Shown piece after piece: positions 7,965 to 15,923 of a stretch of DNA of 64,000 bases. The notes beneath the pieces were generated by a model that was given only the letters and a program-made list of their open reading frames with translations, had not been told where the DNA came from and made no database searches. Source of the DNA: Fusibacter sp963666805 (GTDB lineage: Bacteria; Bacillota; Clostridia; Peptostreptococcales; Acidaminobacteraceae); contig CAXXWR010000004.1 in assembly GCA_963666805.2 (NCBI GenBank), positions 290,960-354,959 on the forward strand. Reading direction: 5' to 3'. The position numbers and the translations under genes were made by a program. The number at the start of each line of letters is the position of its first letter. The stretch's first letter is position 1.

Positions 7965-9242
7965 ATGACAAATCAAAGTCAGATTATTCACATTGATGAG
8001 GGTGTGAGATTGCACCTTATTGATACTCAAAAGTTCAAGACGCTATTGATGGGAGTGTATATTAAACGCCCATTGAATATTGAAGAGGTATCACTTAATG
8101 CGATGCTTTCACGTATGATCGATCGATCAACTGCATCTCATCCGGGTATTACAGATGTCAACAAGACGCTTGAAAACTTATACGGGACTTTATTGGTATC
8201 AGATGTTCACAAATATGGTGAAAAACAAATGATCCAAATTAAGCTTAATGTACCCGATGAAAAATTGATAGGTGATCCAAGCCTATATAAGAAAGTGCTT
8301 AGTTTATTAAATGAAGTTTTAAACCATCCTAATATTATTGATGAGGGGTTTGATCCCCAAATTTTTGAACAAGCTAAAGAAGGGCTTATTACAGAAATTA
8401 AAAATAGAAAAGAAGACAAGGCAATGTGGGCTCTAAGTCGTTGTCTTGAAAACATGTGTCAAGATGAACCTTATGCTTTACATGAATATGGGCTAATAGA
8501 GGCCATTGAAAAAATGACACCTCAAGCCTTATTAAGTCATTTTTATGAGATTATGGCAACCTCTGAAATTGATATCTTACTCAATGGTAACGTCGATGAA
8601 TCCATCGTCGACTTAATCAAAGAGACCCTTACTTTTAAAAGAGGAGAACTCAAAGTTTTACCAGAGGAACAAGTGGTTTATCATGTAGATGAGGTTAAAT
8701 CTGTCACTGAATATGACGAAGGCAAACAGGCAAGGCTTGTTCTCGGTTACCGTATGAACATTCCTTACAGTGATGATAAGTATCTACCTGCCTTATTGGG
8801 GAGCGTTATTTTAGGTTATGGTGGGAGCTCTAAGCTCTTTAGGATTATAAGAGAAAAAGAGAGCCTTTGCTATAGCATTTTTGCAAGAACTGAAAAATAC
8901 AAGTCAGTGATGTATGTCTATGCGGGGGTTGAACCTCAAAAAGCAGACCAAGCTGAAAAATTGATGAAATCTATCTTTGAATCCATGAAGACAGGGGATA
9001 TTACTAATGAAGAAGTTGAAATTGCTAAAAGCAATCTCATCAGTTCTTTATTCAGTATTACAGATTTTCAAAATGCTTATCTGAACTATTACTATTCACA
9101 ATATTTGTCTGGAAGTGCGCAAACGTTGGACGAGTATAGAGACCGTATACAGAAGGTGACACGTGAGTCAATCATTGAAGCCGTTCAATTTTTTGAATTA
9201 GATACGGTTTACCTCATGAGCAAGGAGGTAACACATGCATAA
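7965..9242 (+). CDS. Inactive M16-family peptidase homologue (YmfF/YfmF-like)
   Basis: This 425-residue protein has the two-lobe M16 (pitrilysin/insulinase-like) fold but lacks the HxxEH zinc motif: the corresponding helix reads LNAMLSRMIDRST. It is therefore the non-catalytic partner of the next gene. In Bacillus subtilis the paired YmfF and YmfH proteins are needed for 5-aminopentanol modification of elongation factor P, and the same role is inferred here. The ATG follows AGAGGAAA. The next gene overlaps its 3' end by 8 bases, so translation is coupled. Confidence 0.88.
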   Translation: MTNQSQIIHIDEGVRLHLIDTQKFKTLLMGVYIKRPLNIEEVSLNAMLSRMIDRSTASHPGITDVNKTLENLYGTLLVSDVHKYGEKQMIQIKLNVPDEKLIGDPSLYKKVLSLLNEVLNHPNIIDEGFDPQIFEQAKEGLITEIKNRKEDKAMWALSRCLENMCQDEPYALHEYGLIEAIEKMTPQALLSHFYEIMATSEIDILLNGNVDESIVDLIKETLTFKRGELKVLPEEQVVYHVDEVKSVTEYDEGKQARLVLGYRMNIPYSDDKYLPALLGSVILGYGGSSKLFRIIREKESLCYSIFARTEKYKSVMYVYAGVEPQKADQAEKLMKSIFESMKTGDITNEEVEIAKSNLISSLFSITDFQNAYLNYYYSQYLSGSAQTLDEYRDRIQKVTRESIIEAVQFFELDTVYLMSKEVTHA

Positions 9243-10518
9243 AATATACAACCAATTTGTAGGTGAAACGGTTTATTATGAAAAATTGGCATCAGGATTA
9301 GAAGTCTATGTCATGCCTAAGGAACAGTTTAGCAAAAAATATGCTTTTTTTGGGACACGATACGGCGGCATGAGCAATCACTTTGAAGTGGATGGTCAAA
9401 AAATTCAGATGCCTGAAGGGATTGCCCATTTCCTAGAACATCAAATCTTTGAAGATTCTGATGAATCGACCTTTGAAAAATTTGAAAAAATTGGCGCCAA
9501 TGTCAATGCTTATACGTCTTCTATTTCAACGGTTTACTATTTTGATACAGTTGATCATTTTGAAAAGGGTCTTGAGTATCTAATGGATTGTGTTCAACAT
9601 ACAAGTATTGATGCTGAAACAGTTGAGAAAGAAAAGGGGATCATTGTACAAGAGATTAACATGTATAAAGACGAATTGGATTGGGAATTAACAATGAATC
9701 TTTATGAAGGCATGTATCAAAAACATCCGATTAAAAATGATATTGCAGGGACAGAAGAATCCGTTAATAGTATCACAGCAGAACAAATATTAGCGTGCTT
9801 TGATTATTTTTATAGTCCTGAAAATATGGTCATGTTTGTTTATGGTGATGTTGACCCTGAAAAAGTTATTCGACAAGTTGATGCACAACAAACTGAGGCG
9901 TTTAAACATAAAAAGACTTGCCCTAAGATTATTTTTCCAGAAGAACCTTACGGCGTGACTAATAAATCAATCAGGGTTCATAGAGAAGTGCCTAAAGACC
10001 GCTTTTTAATGGGCTTCAAATCAGGGATGACTTTTGATGAAGTGACACGTGAGAAATATGTTGCAGCCCTTCGTATTGCCAATGACTTAATCTTTGGTAA
10101 GAGTTCTGCCTTTTATGATGAAGCCATGCAGTTGGGACTGATTACTGAGTCAATTGATATGGATATTCAAATTGGAAATGGTTTTGCTTTTGCCGCTTAT
10201 GGTGCAGAGTCAAGTCGTATTCATGACTTGCAAGAACTCATTAGAAAAACACTTGCCAAAGCAATTGAAACGGGTATTAGACAAGAAGACTTTATTAGAA
10301 ATAAAAGAAAGCTATTAGGCAGAATGTTGATTTCTTTTAATTCACTTCAGGCATTGGCCAATAATTTCACTTATCATAAAATGAAACGTGGTGATTTATT
10401 TAGTTATGTAGAAATCCTTCAAACACTTACTTTTGAAGATGTCAATGAAGCGCTTAGCCACTTTTATGATTTAGATAACTATACACTTTCAGAAATGCTA
10501 ATGAAGGAGGAAGCATAA
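9235..10518 (+). CDS. M16-family zinc peptidase (YmfH-like), catalytic partner
   Basis: This 427-residue M16 metallopeptidase keeps the inverted zinc motif HFLEH (HxxEH, near residue 69) and the downstream glutamate region (EKGIIVQEINMYKDE). AAGGAGG precedes the ATG, which overlaps the previous gene by 8 bases. The catalytic/non-catalytic pairing is typical of heterodimeric M16B enzymes, linked in B. subtilis to EF-P maturation. Its stop codon shares one base with the lgt start, so the three genes form one operon. Confidence 0.9.
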   Translation: MHKIYNQFVGETVYYEKLASGLEVYVMPKEQFSKKYAFFGTRYGGMSNHFEVDGQKIQMPEGIAHFLEHQIFEDSDESTFEKFEKIGANVNAYTSSISTVYYFDTVDHFEKGLEYLMDCVQHTSIDAETVEKEKGIIVQEINMYKDELDWELTMNLYEGMYQKHPIKNDIAGTEESVNSITAEQILACFDYFYSPENMVMFVYGDVDPEKVIRQVDAQQTEAFKHKKTCPKIIFPEEPYGVTNKSIRVHREVPKDRFLMGFKSGMTFDEVTREKYVAALRIANDLIFGKSSAFYDEAMQLGLITESIDMDIQIGNGFAFAAYGAESSRIHDLQELIRKTLAKAIETGIRQEDFIRNKRKLLGRMLISFNSLQALANNFTYHKMKRGDLFSYVEILQTLTFEDVNEALSHFYDLDNYTLSEMLMKEEA

Positions 10519-11378
10519 TGGATAGATATGCTTTTGAAATATTTGGGTTTGGTGTGGCATGGTATGGTATTATTATTGCGTTTGCCATGCTTATTGGAAC
10601 GGTGATTTTAACTAAGATTGGTAAAAAATTTGGTTATAAAGAAGATGATATGATTGATTTGGTGCTTGTAATTTTACCGTGTGCAATCATAGGAGCGAGA
10701 GCTTATTATGTCTTGTTTGAGTGGTCTTTTTACAGCCAACATCCAGAAATGATTCTAGCGATTAGAAATGGTGGACTTGCTATTCATGGTGGTGTTATTG
10801 GTGGTTTAATCGGAGGAGCTGTTATTTGTAAGATTAAAAAAATCAATTTCTTTGAAATCGCAGATTTCTTTTCAATTCCTTTGATTTTAGGTCAAGCGAT
10901 GGGAAGATGGGGAAATTATATCAATCATGAAGCTCATGGTGGACCAACTGATTTACCGTGGGGTATTATGGTAGATGGTGTCAAAGTACATCCAACGTTT
11001 TTATATGAATCTTTATGGGACTTATTAGTCTTCTTTATCTTGTTATTTACATTTAAGAAGCGTAAGCATCATGGATCACATTTTTTAAAATATATGATTC
11101 TTTATTCCGTAGGAAGATTCTTTATAGAGGGACTTAGAACAGATAGTCTTATGATTGGGTCTTTCCGTATGGCACAAGTTATCAGTTTAATCTTTATCAT
11201 TCTTGGCATTATAGGACTTATCTTGATGGATAGGAAGAACTTTAAGCCTGTTGTGAAAAAGCAAGAGAAAGAATTGTCATCCATTCCATCAAAAGAAGCA
11301 ATCTCTAATCCAGCTCAAAAGGAAACAGAAAAAAGAGCAGAAAAGAAGGTTAATTCAAAAGAGGACCTTAAGAAATAG
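10518..11378 (+). CDS. lgt: Prolipoprotein diacylglyceryl transferase
   Basis: Lgt moves diacylglycerol from phosphatidylglycerol to the lipobox cysteine of prolipoproteins in the membrane. The 286-residue protein has seven hydrophobic segments, the GGLAIHGGVIGG motif with its histidine, and the signature GQAMGRWGNYINHEAHG with the catalytic-region arginine. After the last helix comes a highly charged Lys/Glu tail of about 45 residues, which is longer than usual. The ATG overlaps the stop of the M16 gene by one base. Several lipoprotein substrates would be expected; one lies at 44944-45792. Confidence 0.96.
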   Translation: MDRYAFEIFGFGVAWYGIIIAFAMLIGTVILTKIGKKFGYKEDDMIDLVLVILPCAIIGARAYYVLFEWSFYSQHPEMILAIRNGGLAIHGGVIGGLIGGAVICKIKKINFFEIADFFSIPLILGQAMGRWGNYINHEAHGGPTDLPWGIMVDGVKVHPTFLYESLWDLLVFFILLFTFKKRKHHGSHFLKYMILYSVGRFFIEGLRTDSLMIGSFRMAQVISLIFIILGIIGLILMDRKNFKPVVKKQEKELSSIPSKEAISNPAQKETEKRAEKKVNSKEDLKK

Positions 11379-11410
11379 CCTCAATTAATAATAAATTATG
11401 AATAAAATCA

Positions 11411-11440
11411 AAAAAAGATGGCAAGCTGCCATCTTTTTTT
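11411..11440 (+). terminator. Intrinsic terminator after lgt
   Basis: AAAAGATGGCA and TGCCATCTTTT form a perfect stem, followed by T residues. It separates the lgt operon from the structured RNA candidate. Confidence 0.9.
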
Positions 11441-11442
11441 AA

Positions 11443-11596
11443 TGCGTATAAGTCACCGGTCCTATAATCGGGACTTATGAATCATGGGGAATAGGGGTGA
11501 ATCCCCACTGTGAGTACCATATATTGGGTATTGTCTTTAGAAGTTGAAAAATGAACGTTTTTAAAGTGATTTTATGAGAATAAAATCACTTTTTTT
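11443..11596 (+). ncRNA. Candidate structured RNA or attenuator, class unassigned
   Basis: Between the lgt terminator and the mraZ promoter lies a stretch without a credible ORF that folds by eye into three hairpins: ATAAGTC/GACTTAT (11447-11478), GGGG-TGAAT-CCCC (11494-11506) and AGTACC/GGTATT (11513-11532). A 12-bp perfect terminator follows (AAAGTGATTTTA 11563-11574 with 11581-11592, then Ts). GGGAA, GGTGAA and CACTGTGA resemble fragments of the cobalamin riboswitch core, but the B12-box part is missing. It could be a small RNA or an orphan terminating leader. The gap 11379-11705 holds only this, the lgt terminator and the mraZ control region. Confidence 0.35.
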
Positions 11597-11597
11597 A

Positions 11598-11626
11598 TTG
11601 CATTTCATTCAAAATAAGTTTAGAAT
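11598..11626 (+). promoter_or_regulatory. Promoter of mraZ/dcw cluster
   Basis: TTGCAT (11598-11603) and TAGAAT (11621-11626) have a 17-bp spacer. The promoter sits just after the RNA candidate's terminator and just before the MraZ boxes. Confidence 0.7.
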
Positions 11627-11634
11627 AATTATAT

Positions 11635-11664
11635 AAAGTGGTATGAAGTGTAACAAAGTGGGTA
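11635..11664 (+). promoter_or_regulatory. MraZ operator: three 10-bp-phased boxes
   Basis: The repeats are AAAGTGG (11635-11641), GAAGTGT (11645-11651) and AAAGTGG (11655-11661), each unit exactly 10 bp from the next. This matches the AAAGTG[G/T]-N3 repeat reported for MraZ binding in mollicutes and the 10-bp TGGG-N6 spacing in E. coli. It covers the predicted transcription start and so predicts autoregulation by MraZ. Confidence 0.8.
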
Positions 11665-11705
11665 GAAAGACCATGAAAATGAATAATTTATGAATAGGAT
11701 AAGGT

Positions 11706-12137
11706 ATGAAATTTACGGGAGAATTCAAACACACAGTTGATTCCAAAAATCGCATGAGCATTCCTTCCAAGTTTAGAGACAAGTTAGGTGATGTATTTTA
11801 TATCACTAAAGGACTTGACCACTGTCTCTTTATTTTCACGATGGATGAATGGGAAAAGTTTGAAGAAAAACTCAGTGCCTTACCACTTTCTAACCGAAAA
11901 GCAAGAGCGTTTGCAAGATCTTTTTTCGCAGGTGCAACAGAATGTACACTGGATAAACAAGGTCGTATTTTGTTACCGCAGACTCTTAGACAACATGCCA
12001 ATATTGAAAAAGAAGTTTATGTAACAGGTGCAGGCTCTAGAGTAGAAGTCTGGGATGCAGGTGCTTGGGAAAATTATAATGATGCCAATATTGATGATTT
12101 GGCAGAAGATATGGAAGAATTGGGAATTAGTTTTTAA
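11706..12137 (+). CDS. mraZ: Transcriptional regulator MraZ
   Basis: MraZ is an AbrB-like, ring-forming DNA-binding protein at the head of dcw clusters that controls its own operon. The 143 residues hold two SpoVT/AbrB-type repeats: GEFKHTVDSKNRMSIPSKFR at the N-terminus and ATECTLDKQGRILLPQTLR in the second half. Both carry the DxxxR motif that contacts DNA. AGGATAAGGT precedes the ATG. Three phased boxes upstream are its likely target. rsmH follows after 27 bp in the classical order. Confidence 0.96.
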   Translation: MKFTGEFKHTVDSKNRMSIPSKFRDKLGDVFYITKGLDHCLFIFTMDEWEKFEEKLSALPLSNRKARAFARSFFAGATECTLDKQGRILLPQTLRQHANIEKEVYVTGAGSRVEVWDAGAWENYNDANIDDLAEDMEELGISF

Positions 12138-12164
12138 TGATTAAAAACATTTAAGGAGGAAATG

Positions 12165-13097
12165 ATGAGTTTTAACCACGTAAGTGTACTGTTGCACGAA
12201 TCAATTGAAGGGTTAAACATTAAACCAGATGGGGTTTATGTTGACGGCACACTAGGCGGCGGTGGACATTCATTTCATATATTACAACGTCTAACGAGTG
12301 GCAAATTGATCGGCATAGACCAAGATCAAGACGCTCTTCAGGCGGCGACCAAAAGACTAGGGATATATGGGGAAAAATTTATTCCAGTACACAGCAATTA
12401 TTCTGAATTGCTGCAGGTTTTAGATTCATTAGGTATCGAAAAGATTGACGGTTTAATACTTGATTTGGGGGTTTCGTCTTATCAATTAGATGAAGCTGAA
12501 CGTGGGTTTTCTTATATGAATGATGCACCACTAGATATGCGAATGAACCGTGAAAATGATTTTTCAGCCTATGATGTGGTTAACACTTATAGTGAAAGAG
12601 TACTGACGCAAGTCATCAGAGAGTATGGCGAAGAAAATTGGGCAGCACGAATTGCTAAGTTTATATGTGAAACCCGTGAAGAAAAACCGGTTGAAACAAC
12701 TTATGAGCTTGTAGATATTATTAAACGTGCTATACCTGCTAAAGCAAGGAGAGATGGACCTCATCCTGCAAAAAGAACTTTTCAAGCGATTCGAATTGAA
12801 GTGAATAATGAACTTAAAATTATTGACAAGGTTATTGAAGATGCTATTTCAGTTATGAACAAAGGTGGGAGAGTAGCGATTATCACTTTCCATTCTCTAG
12901 AAGACCGCATCGTAAAACATGCTTATAAACAATTAGCGACAGGATGCACATGTCCACCGGAGTTTCCTATATGTGTGTGTGGTGGCACACCTAAGGTTAA
13001 AATTATAACACGCAAACCCATCGTATCTACTGATGAAGAGCTAGAAAATAATCCGAGGGCAAGAAGTGCCAAGTTAAGAGTCGCAGAAAAGAAATAG
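12165..13097 (+). CDS. rsmH: 16S rRNA (cytosine(1402)-N4)-methyltransferase
   Basis: RsmH (MraW) methylates N4 of C1402 in the 16S rRNA decoding centre. The 310 residues show the SAM motif YVDGTLGGGGHS near the N-terminus, LDLGVSSYQLDEAERGFSY, the PLDMRMN motif, and KRTFQAIRIEVNNEL. The C-terminus has two cysteine pairs (TGCTCPPEFPICVCGG). AAGGAGG lies too close to the ATG at 12162, so the ATG at 12165 is preferred; they differ by one residue. It sits in standard dcw order between mraZ and the FtsL-like gene. Confidence 0.97.
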   Translation: MSFNHVSVLLHESIEGLNIKPDGVYVDGTLGGGGHSFHILQRLTSGKLIGIDQDQDALQAATKRLGIYGEKFIPVHSNYSELLQVLDSLGIEKIDGLILDLGVSSYQLDEAERGFSYMNDAPLDMRMNRENDFSAYDVVNTYSERVLTQVIREYGEENWAARIAKFICETREEKPVETTYELVDIIKRAIPAKARRDGPHPAKRTFQAIRIEVNNELKIIDKVIEDAISVMNKGGRVAIITFHSLEDRIVKHAYKQLATGCTCPPEFPICVCGGTPKVKIITRKPIVSTDEELENNPRARSAKLRVAEKK

Positions 13098-13115
13098 AAC
13101 CAAGGAGTGGTTTGA

Positions 13116-13700
13116 ATGAATTCAGCTTCAGCTGAGAAAAGGGATTATGATGTAATAGAATTTAATAAAAATCAAGCCGCTAAACTTGTAGATATAAAGA
13201 AGAGAAGACTTGAGAAAGAGAAAGAAAAGAAGGCGGCTGTGCATACATTTAAGAATGTAATTGGAAGTATCATTCTTGTTATTGTAATGCTGTCAATGTT
13301 CTCGATGATAGTCTATCGAAACTCAATGGTTAACGCTGCCAAATATGAAATCTTCAATTTGAAGACGGAAATTAACACGCGTAATACTCAAATTGAGGAA
13401 CTCAAAGCATCTCTTGAAAGTTGTACGGATATTAAGACTGTTGAATCCATTGCGATTAATGAACTTAATATGCAGTACCCTAAGAAAGAACAGTATGTTT
13501 ACATTCAAGGAACAAAACAGTTTGCACTGAATGATGTAGCTGCACCGCTTGCATCATCAACATCTGTTGATGGTGAGGTTAAAGAAGAGGACGCAGGAGT
13601 ATTAACCCCTGAAGGTAATGAACTTCTCGATAATACTGATGAGACAAGTGAAAGTGTTTTAAGTCAATTCTTGTCGGCCATTATGAAAAAAGTAGATTAG
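13116..13700 (+). CDS. ftsL: FtsL-like septum formation protein
   Basis: This is a small bitopic membrane protein of 194 residues. It has a charged cytoplasmic N-terminus rich in Lys/Glu (residues 30-45), one transmembrane helix (about 48-70), and a leucine-zipper-like coiled coil outside (KYEIFNLKTEINTRNTQIEELKASLE). FtsL bridges DivIB/FtsQ and DivIC to the FtsW-PBP pair in the divisome. Sequence conservation is weak in this family, so the call rests on position between rsmH and the division PBP plus topology. The acidic C-terminal tail of about 60 residues is longer than usual. AAGGAGTGG precedes the ATG. Confidence 0.8.
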   Translation: MNSASAEKRDYDVIEFNKNQAAKLVDIKKRRLEKEKEKKAAVHTFKNVIGSIILVIVMLSMFSMIVYRNSMVNAAKYEIFNLKTEINTRNTQIEELKASLESCTDIKTVESIAINELNMQYPKKEQYVYIQGTKQFALNDVAAPLASSTSVDGEVKEEDAGVLTPEGNELLDNTDETSESVLSQFLSAIMKKVD

Positions 13701-13706
13701 AATGAT

Positions 13707-13735
13707 AACGTCTGTTTATAAACAGGCGTTTTTTG
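13707..13735 (+). terminator. Intrinsic terminator inside the dcw cluster (after ftsL)
   Basis: ACGTCTGTTTATAAACAGGCGT forms a hairpin followed by TTTTTT. A second, weaker hairpin (GACTCA 13761-13766 with TGAGTC 13778-13783, then TTTTT) follows. The cluster is thus split into separate transcripts here. Confidence 0.75.
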
Positions 13736-13823
13736 TTAGATGTAAAGGATTTTTAATAATGACTCAAGTAATTGTAGTGAGTCCTTTTTAGGAACAAATG
13801 GCTTTAATAGCCTTCAGGATAAA

Positions 13824-13851
13824 TTGATTAATTATCGTCATGAGTTATAAT
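13824..13851 (+). promoter_or_regulatory. Promoter for the PBP-mur-fts transcript
   Basis: TTGATT (13824-13829) and TATAAT (13846-13851) are separated by 16 bp. They lie just downstream of the terminators after ftsL and 29 bp before the PBP start codon. Confidence 0.65.
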
Positions 13852-13879
13852 AGAAACGTATCTATTAAAGGAGGACGAC

Positions 13880-15832
13880 GTGCAAAAATTTCGTAAGCGC
13901 ATACTGCTGTTATATGTAATAGTAGCCATATTGATGATGGCATTAATAGGTCGTTTATTTTATATTCAAGTGATCCAACACGATGAGCTTGAAAAAATGG
14001 CAAGAGATCAACAGAATAAAGAAATACCTATCCCTGCAAAGCGCGGAGATATTGTTGATAGAAACGGTGATAAGATGGCTTTTAGTGTGACGGTTTATTC
14101 CATCTATGCTCAGAAACCAGATATATCAAAGCCGGTTGAAACAGCGAAGTTAGTAGCTGATACACTGGGGCTGGATTCCAAAAAAATGGCGGATAAGTTG
14201 ATTGACGCCGACACTATTTTTGTTCGGCTAGCATCAGGGCTTTCTAAGGAGGAAGCGGATCGCATAAAGGCGAAGGGGATTTATGGCATTTCTATTACAG
14301 AAGATACAAAGCGGGTTTACCCCTATAACAATTTGGCGTCTCATGTCCTAGGGGCTATTAATGCAGACTTGAACGGGATGTTAGGTGTTGAATCTGAATA
14401 TAATGACCTGTTGAAGGGAAAAGCTGGTGCTTATTATGTGACGACAGATCGTAGTGGGAGGCAGTTAGCCTACGGTGATAATAAGGTAGTTCAGCCAGTT
14501 AATGGTTACAATTTGCAATTGACAATAGATGATACGATTCAGTATTTTGTAGAACAAAGGCTTGAAGAATCACTTGAGGCTCATGAAGCGAACTCGGCAG
14601 CAGCTATTGTAATGAATCCTAAAACAGGTGAAATTTTAGCAATGGCGAATAAGCCTGATTTTGACCCTAATACACCTATGAGTTATGAGGGAGACTATAC
14701 GTCTGAAGAATGGTCTGCACTGGATTCCACAGCTAAAAATGATTATTTAAATAAAAAATGGAAGAATATCACTTTATCAAACGTTTATGAACCAGGTTCA
14801 GTGTTTAAAACGGTTACAGCCTCTATTGGTCTTGAAGAAGGCTTGGTTACGCCTGACGAGGTTTTTAATGAGTCTGGTATAAAATATGTGGCAGGCGTAC
14901 CGCTTAAATGTTGGATTTATCCGTATTCACATGGGAAGGAAACTTTTGTTCAGGCGCTTGAAAACTCTTGTAATCCTGTTTTCATGGATGTTATTGACCG
15001 AATAGGCGCACCACTTTACTATACCTACTTAGAAAAGTTTGGCGTCTTTGAAAAAACAAATATTGATTTGCCAACAGAAATTAATTCAGTTACTTATAAA
15101 TTAGATGGTGTAGGCCCTGTCGAACTTGCTACAATGTCTTATGGCCATGGCAATGCCTATACTATGATCCAAGTTATTAGTGCTATTTCTGCAGTGGTTA
15201 ATGGGGGGAATCTCATGGTGCCTCATGTTGTTGACAATATTACAGATGATCAAGGTGAAGTAATCCAAACTTTTGAACCCAAAGTTGTACGACGTGTTAT
15301 TTCGGAAGAAACGTCGGCCACAATGCGAATGATGATGGAAAAAGTTGTAGGAGAGCCTCGTGCAACAGGTCATAATGCCTATATTGAAGGCATTAGAATG
15401 GGTGGAAAAACGGGTTCAACTCGTAAATTCATGGATGGTGCCTATCAAGAGAATAAAGTCTATGCTTCATTTGTTGGAGTGGTGCCGATTGATGATCCTC
15501 AGTTTATTATTTTAGCCGTTGTGGATGAACCCCAAGATATGTTTGGTGGCGGGAGTGTTGCCGCTCCATTGGTTAAAAGTATATATGAAGATATTTTGAG
15601 GTATGAAGATATTTTGCCAGAAGAAACAGATGAACAAATGCTGACGATGCCATCTTTGGTGGGATTAACTTATAAAGAAGCTTCAGAGAAACTTGATAAA
15701 TTGGGTTTGACGTATTCAAGTGAACCGCTTGTCGTAGAAGATGAAACCCTTAAAATTGTTAATCAGTTTCCAGCGGCAGAGTCTCAAATTTCTAAACATG
15801 CGGTAGTTATCTTATCAGTTGGTGACGAATAA
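13880..15832 (+). CDS. Division-specific class B penicillin-binding protein with PASTA domain
   Basis: This septal D,D-transpeptidase of the FtsI/PBP2B/SpoVD family has 650 residues. One N-terminal membrane anchor (about 8-28) is followed by the PBP dimerisation domain (AKRGDIVDRNGDKMAFS). The transpeptidase domain carries SVFK (SxxK), SCN (SxN) and KTGST (KTG). One PASTA domain forms the C-terminus (MPSLVGLTYKEASEKLDKLG), a SpoVD/PBP2B-like layout. Translation starts at GTG 13880 behind AAAGGAGG. It is the only class B PBP in the cluster; many spore-forming clostridia have two here. FtsW downstream is its expected partner. Confidence 0.93.
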   Translation: MQKFRKRILLLYVIVAILMMALIGRLFYIQVIQHDELEKMARDQQNKEIPIPAKRGDIVDRNGDKMAFSVTVYSIYAQKPDISKPVETAKLVADTLGLDSKKMADKLIDADTIFVRLASGLSKEEADRIKAKGIYGISITEDTKRVYPYNNLASHVLGAINADLNGMLGVESEYNDLLKGKAGAYYVTTDRSGRQLAYGDNKVVQPVNGYNLQLTIDDTIQYFVEQRLEESLEAHEANSAAAIVMNPKTGEILAMANKPDFDPNTPMSYEGDYTSEEWSALDSTAKNDYLNKKWKNITLSNVYEPGSVFKTVTASIGLEEGLVTPDEVFNESGIKYVAGVPLKCWIYPYSHGKETFVQALENSCNPVFMDVIDRIGAPLYYTYLEKFGVFEKTNIDLPTEINSVTYKLDGVGPVELATMSYGHGNAYTMIQVISAISAVVNGGNLMVPHVVDNITDDQGEVIQTFEPKVVRRVISEETSATMRMMMEKVVGEPRATGHNAYIEGIRMGGKTGSTRKFMDGAYQENKVYASFVGVVPIDDPQFIILAVVDEPQDMFGGGSVAAPLVKSIYEDILRYEDILPEETDEQMLTMPSLVGLTYKEASEKLDKLGLTYSSEPLVVEDETLKIVNQFPAAESQISKHAVVILSVGDE

Positions 15833-15923
15833 GACATTTCGTTAATAAAAAAAGGCTAGTCAATGATGATGAAACATGAGTATAATGCTTAATGAATACA
15901 AATATAAAATCAAGGGAGACGTT

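Noticed and set aside
11481..11520. Cobalamin or FMN riboswitch upstream of mraZ
   Set aside because: Only short core-like strings (GGGAA, GGTGAA, CACTGTGA) are present. The B12-box segment and the multi-stem FMN pattern are absent, and no cobalamin or flavin gene follows.
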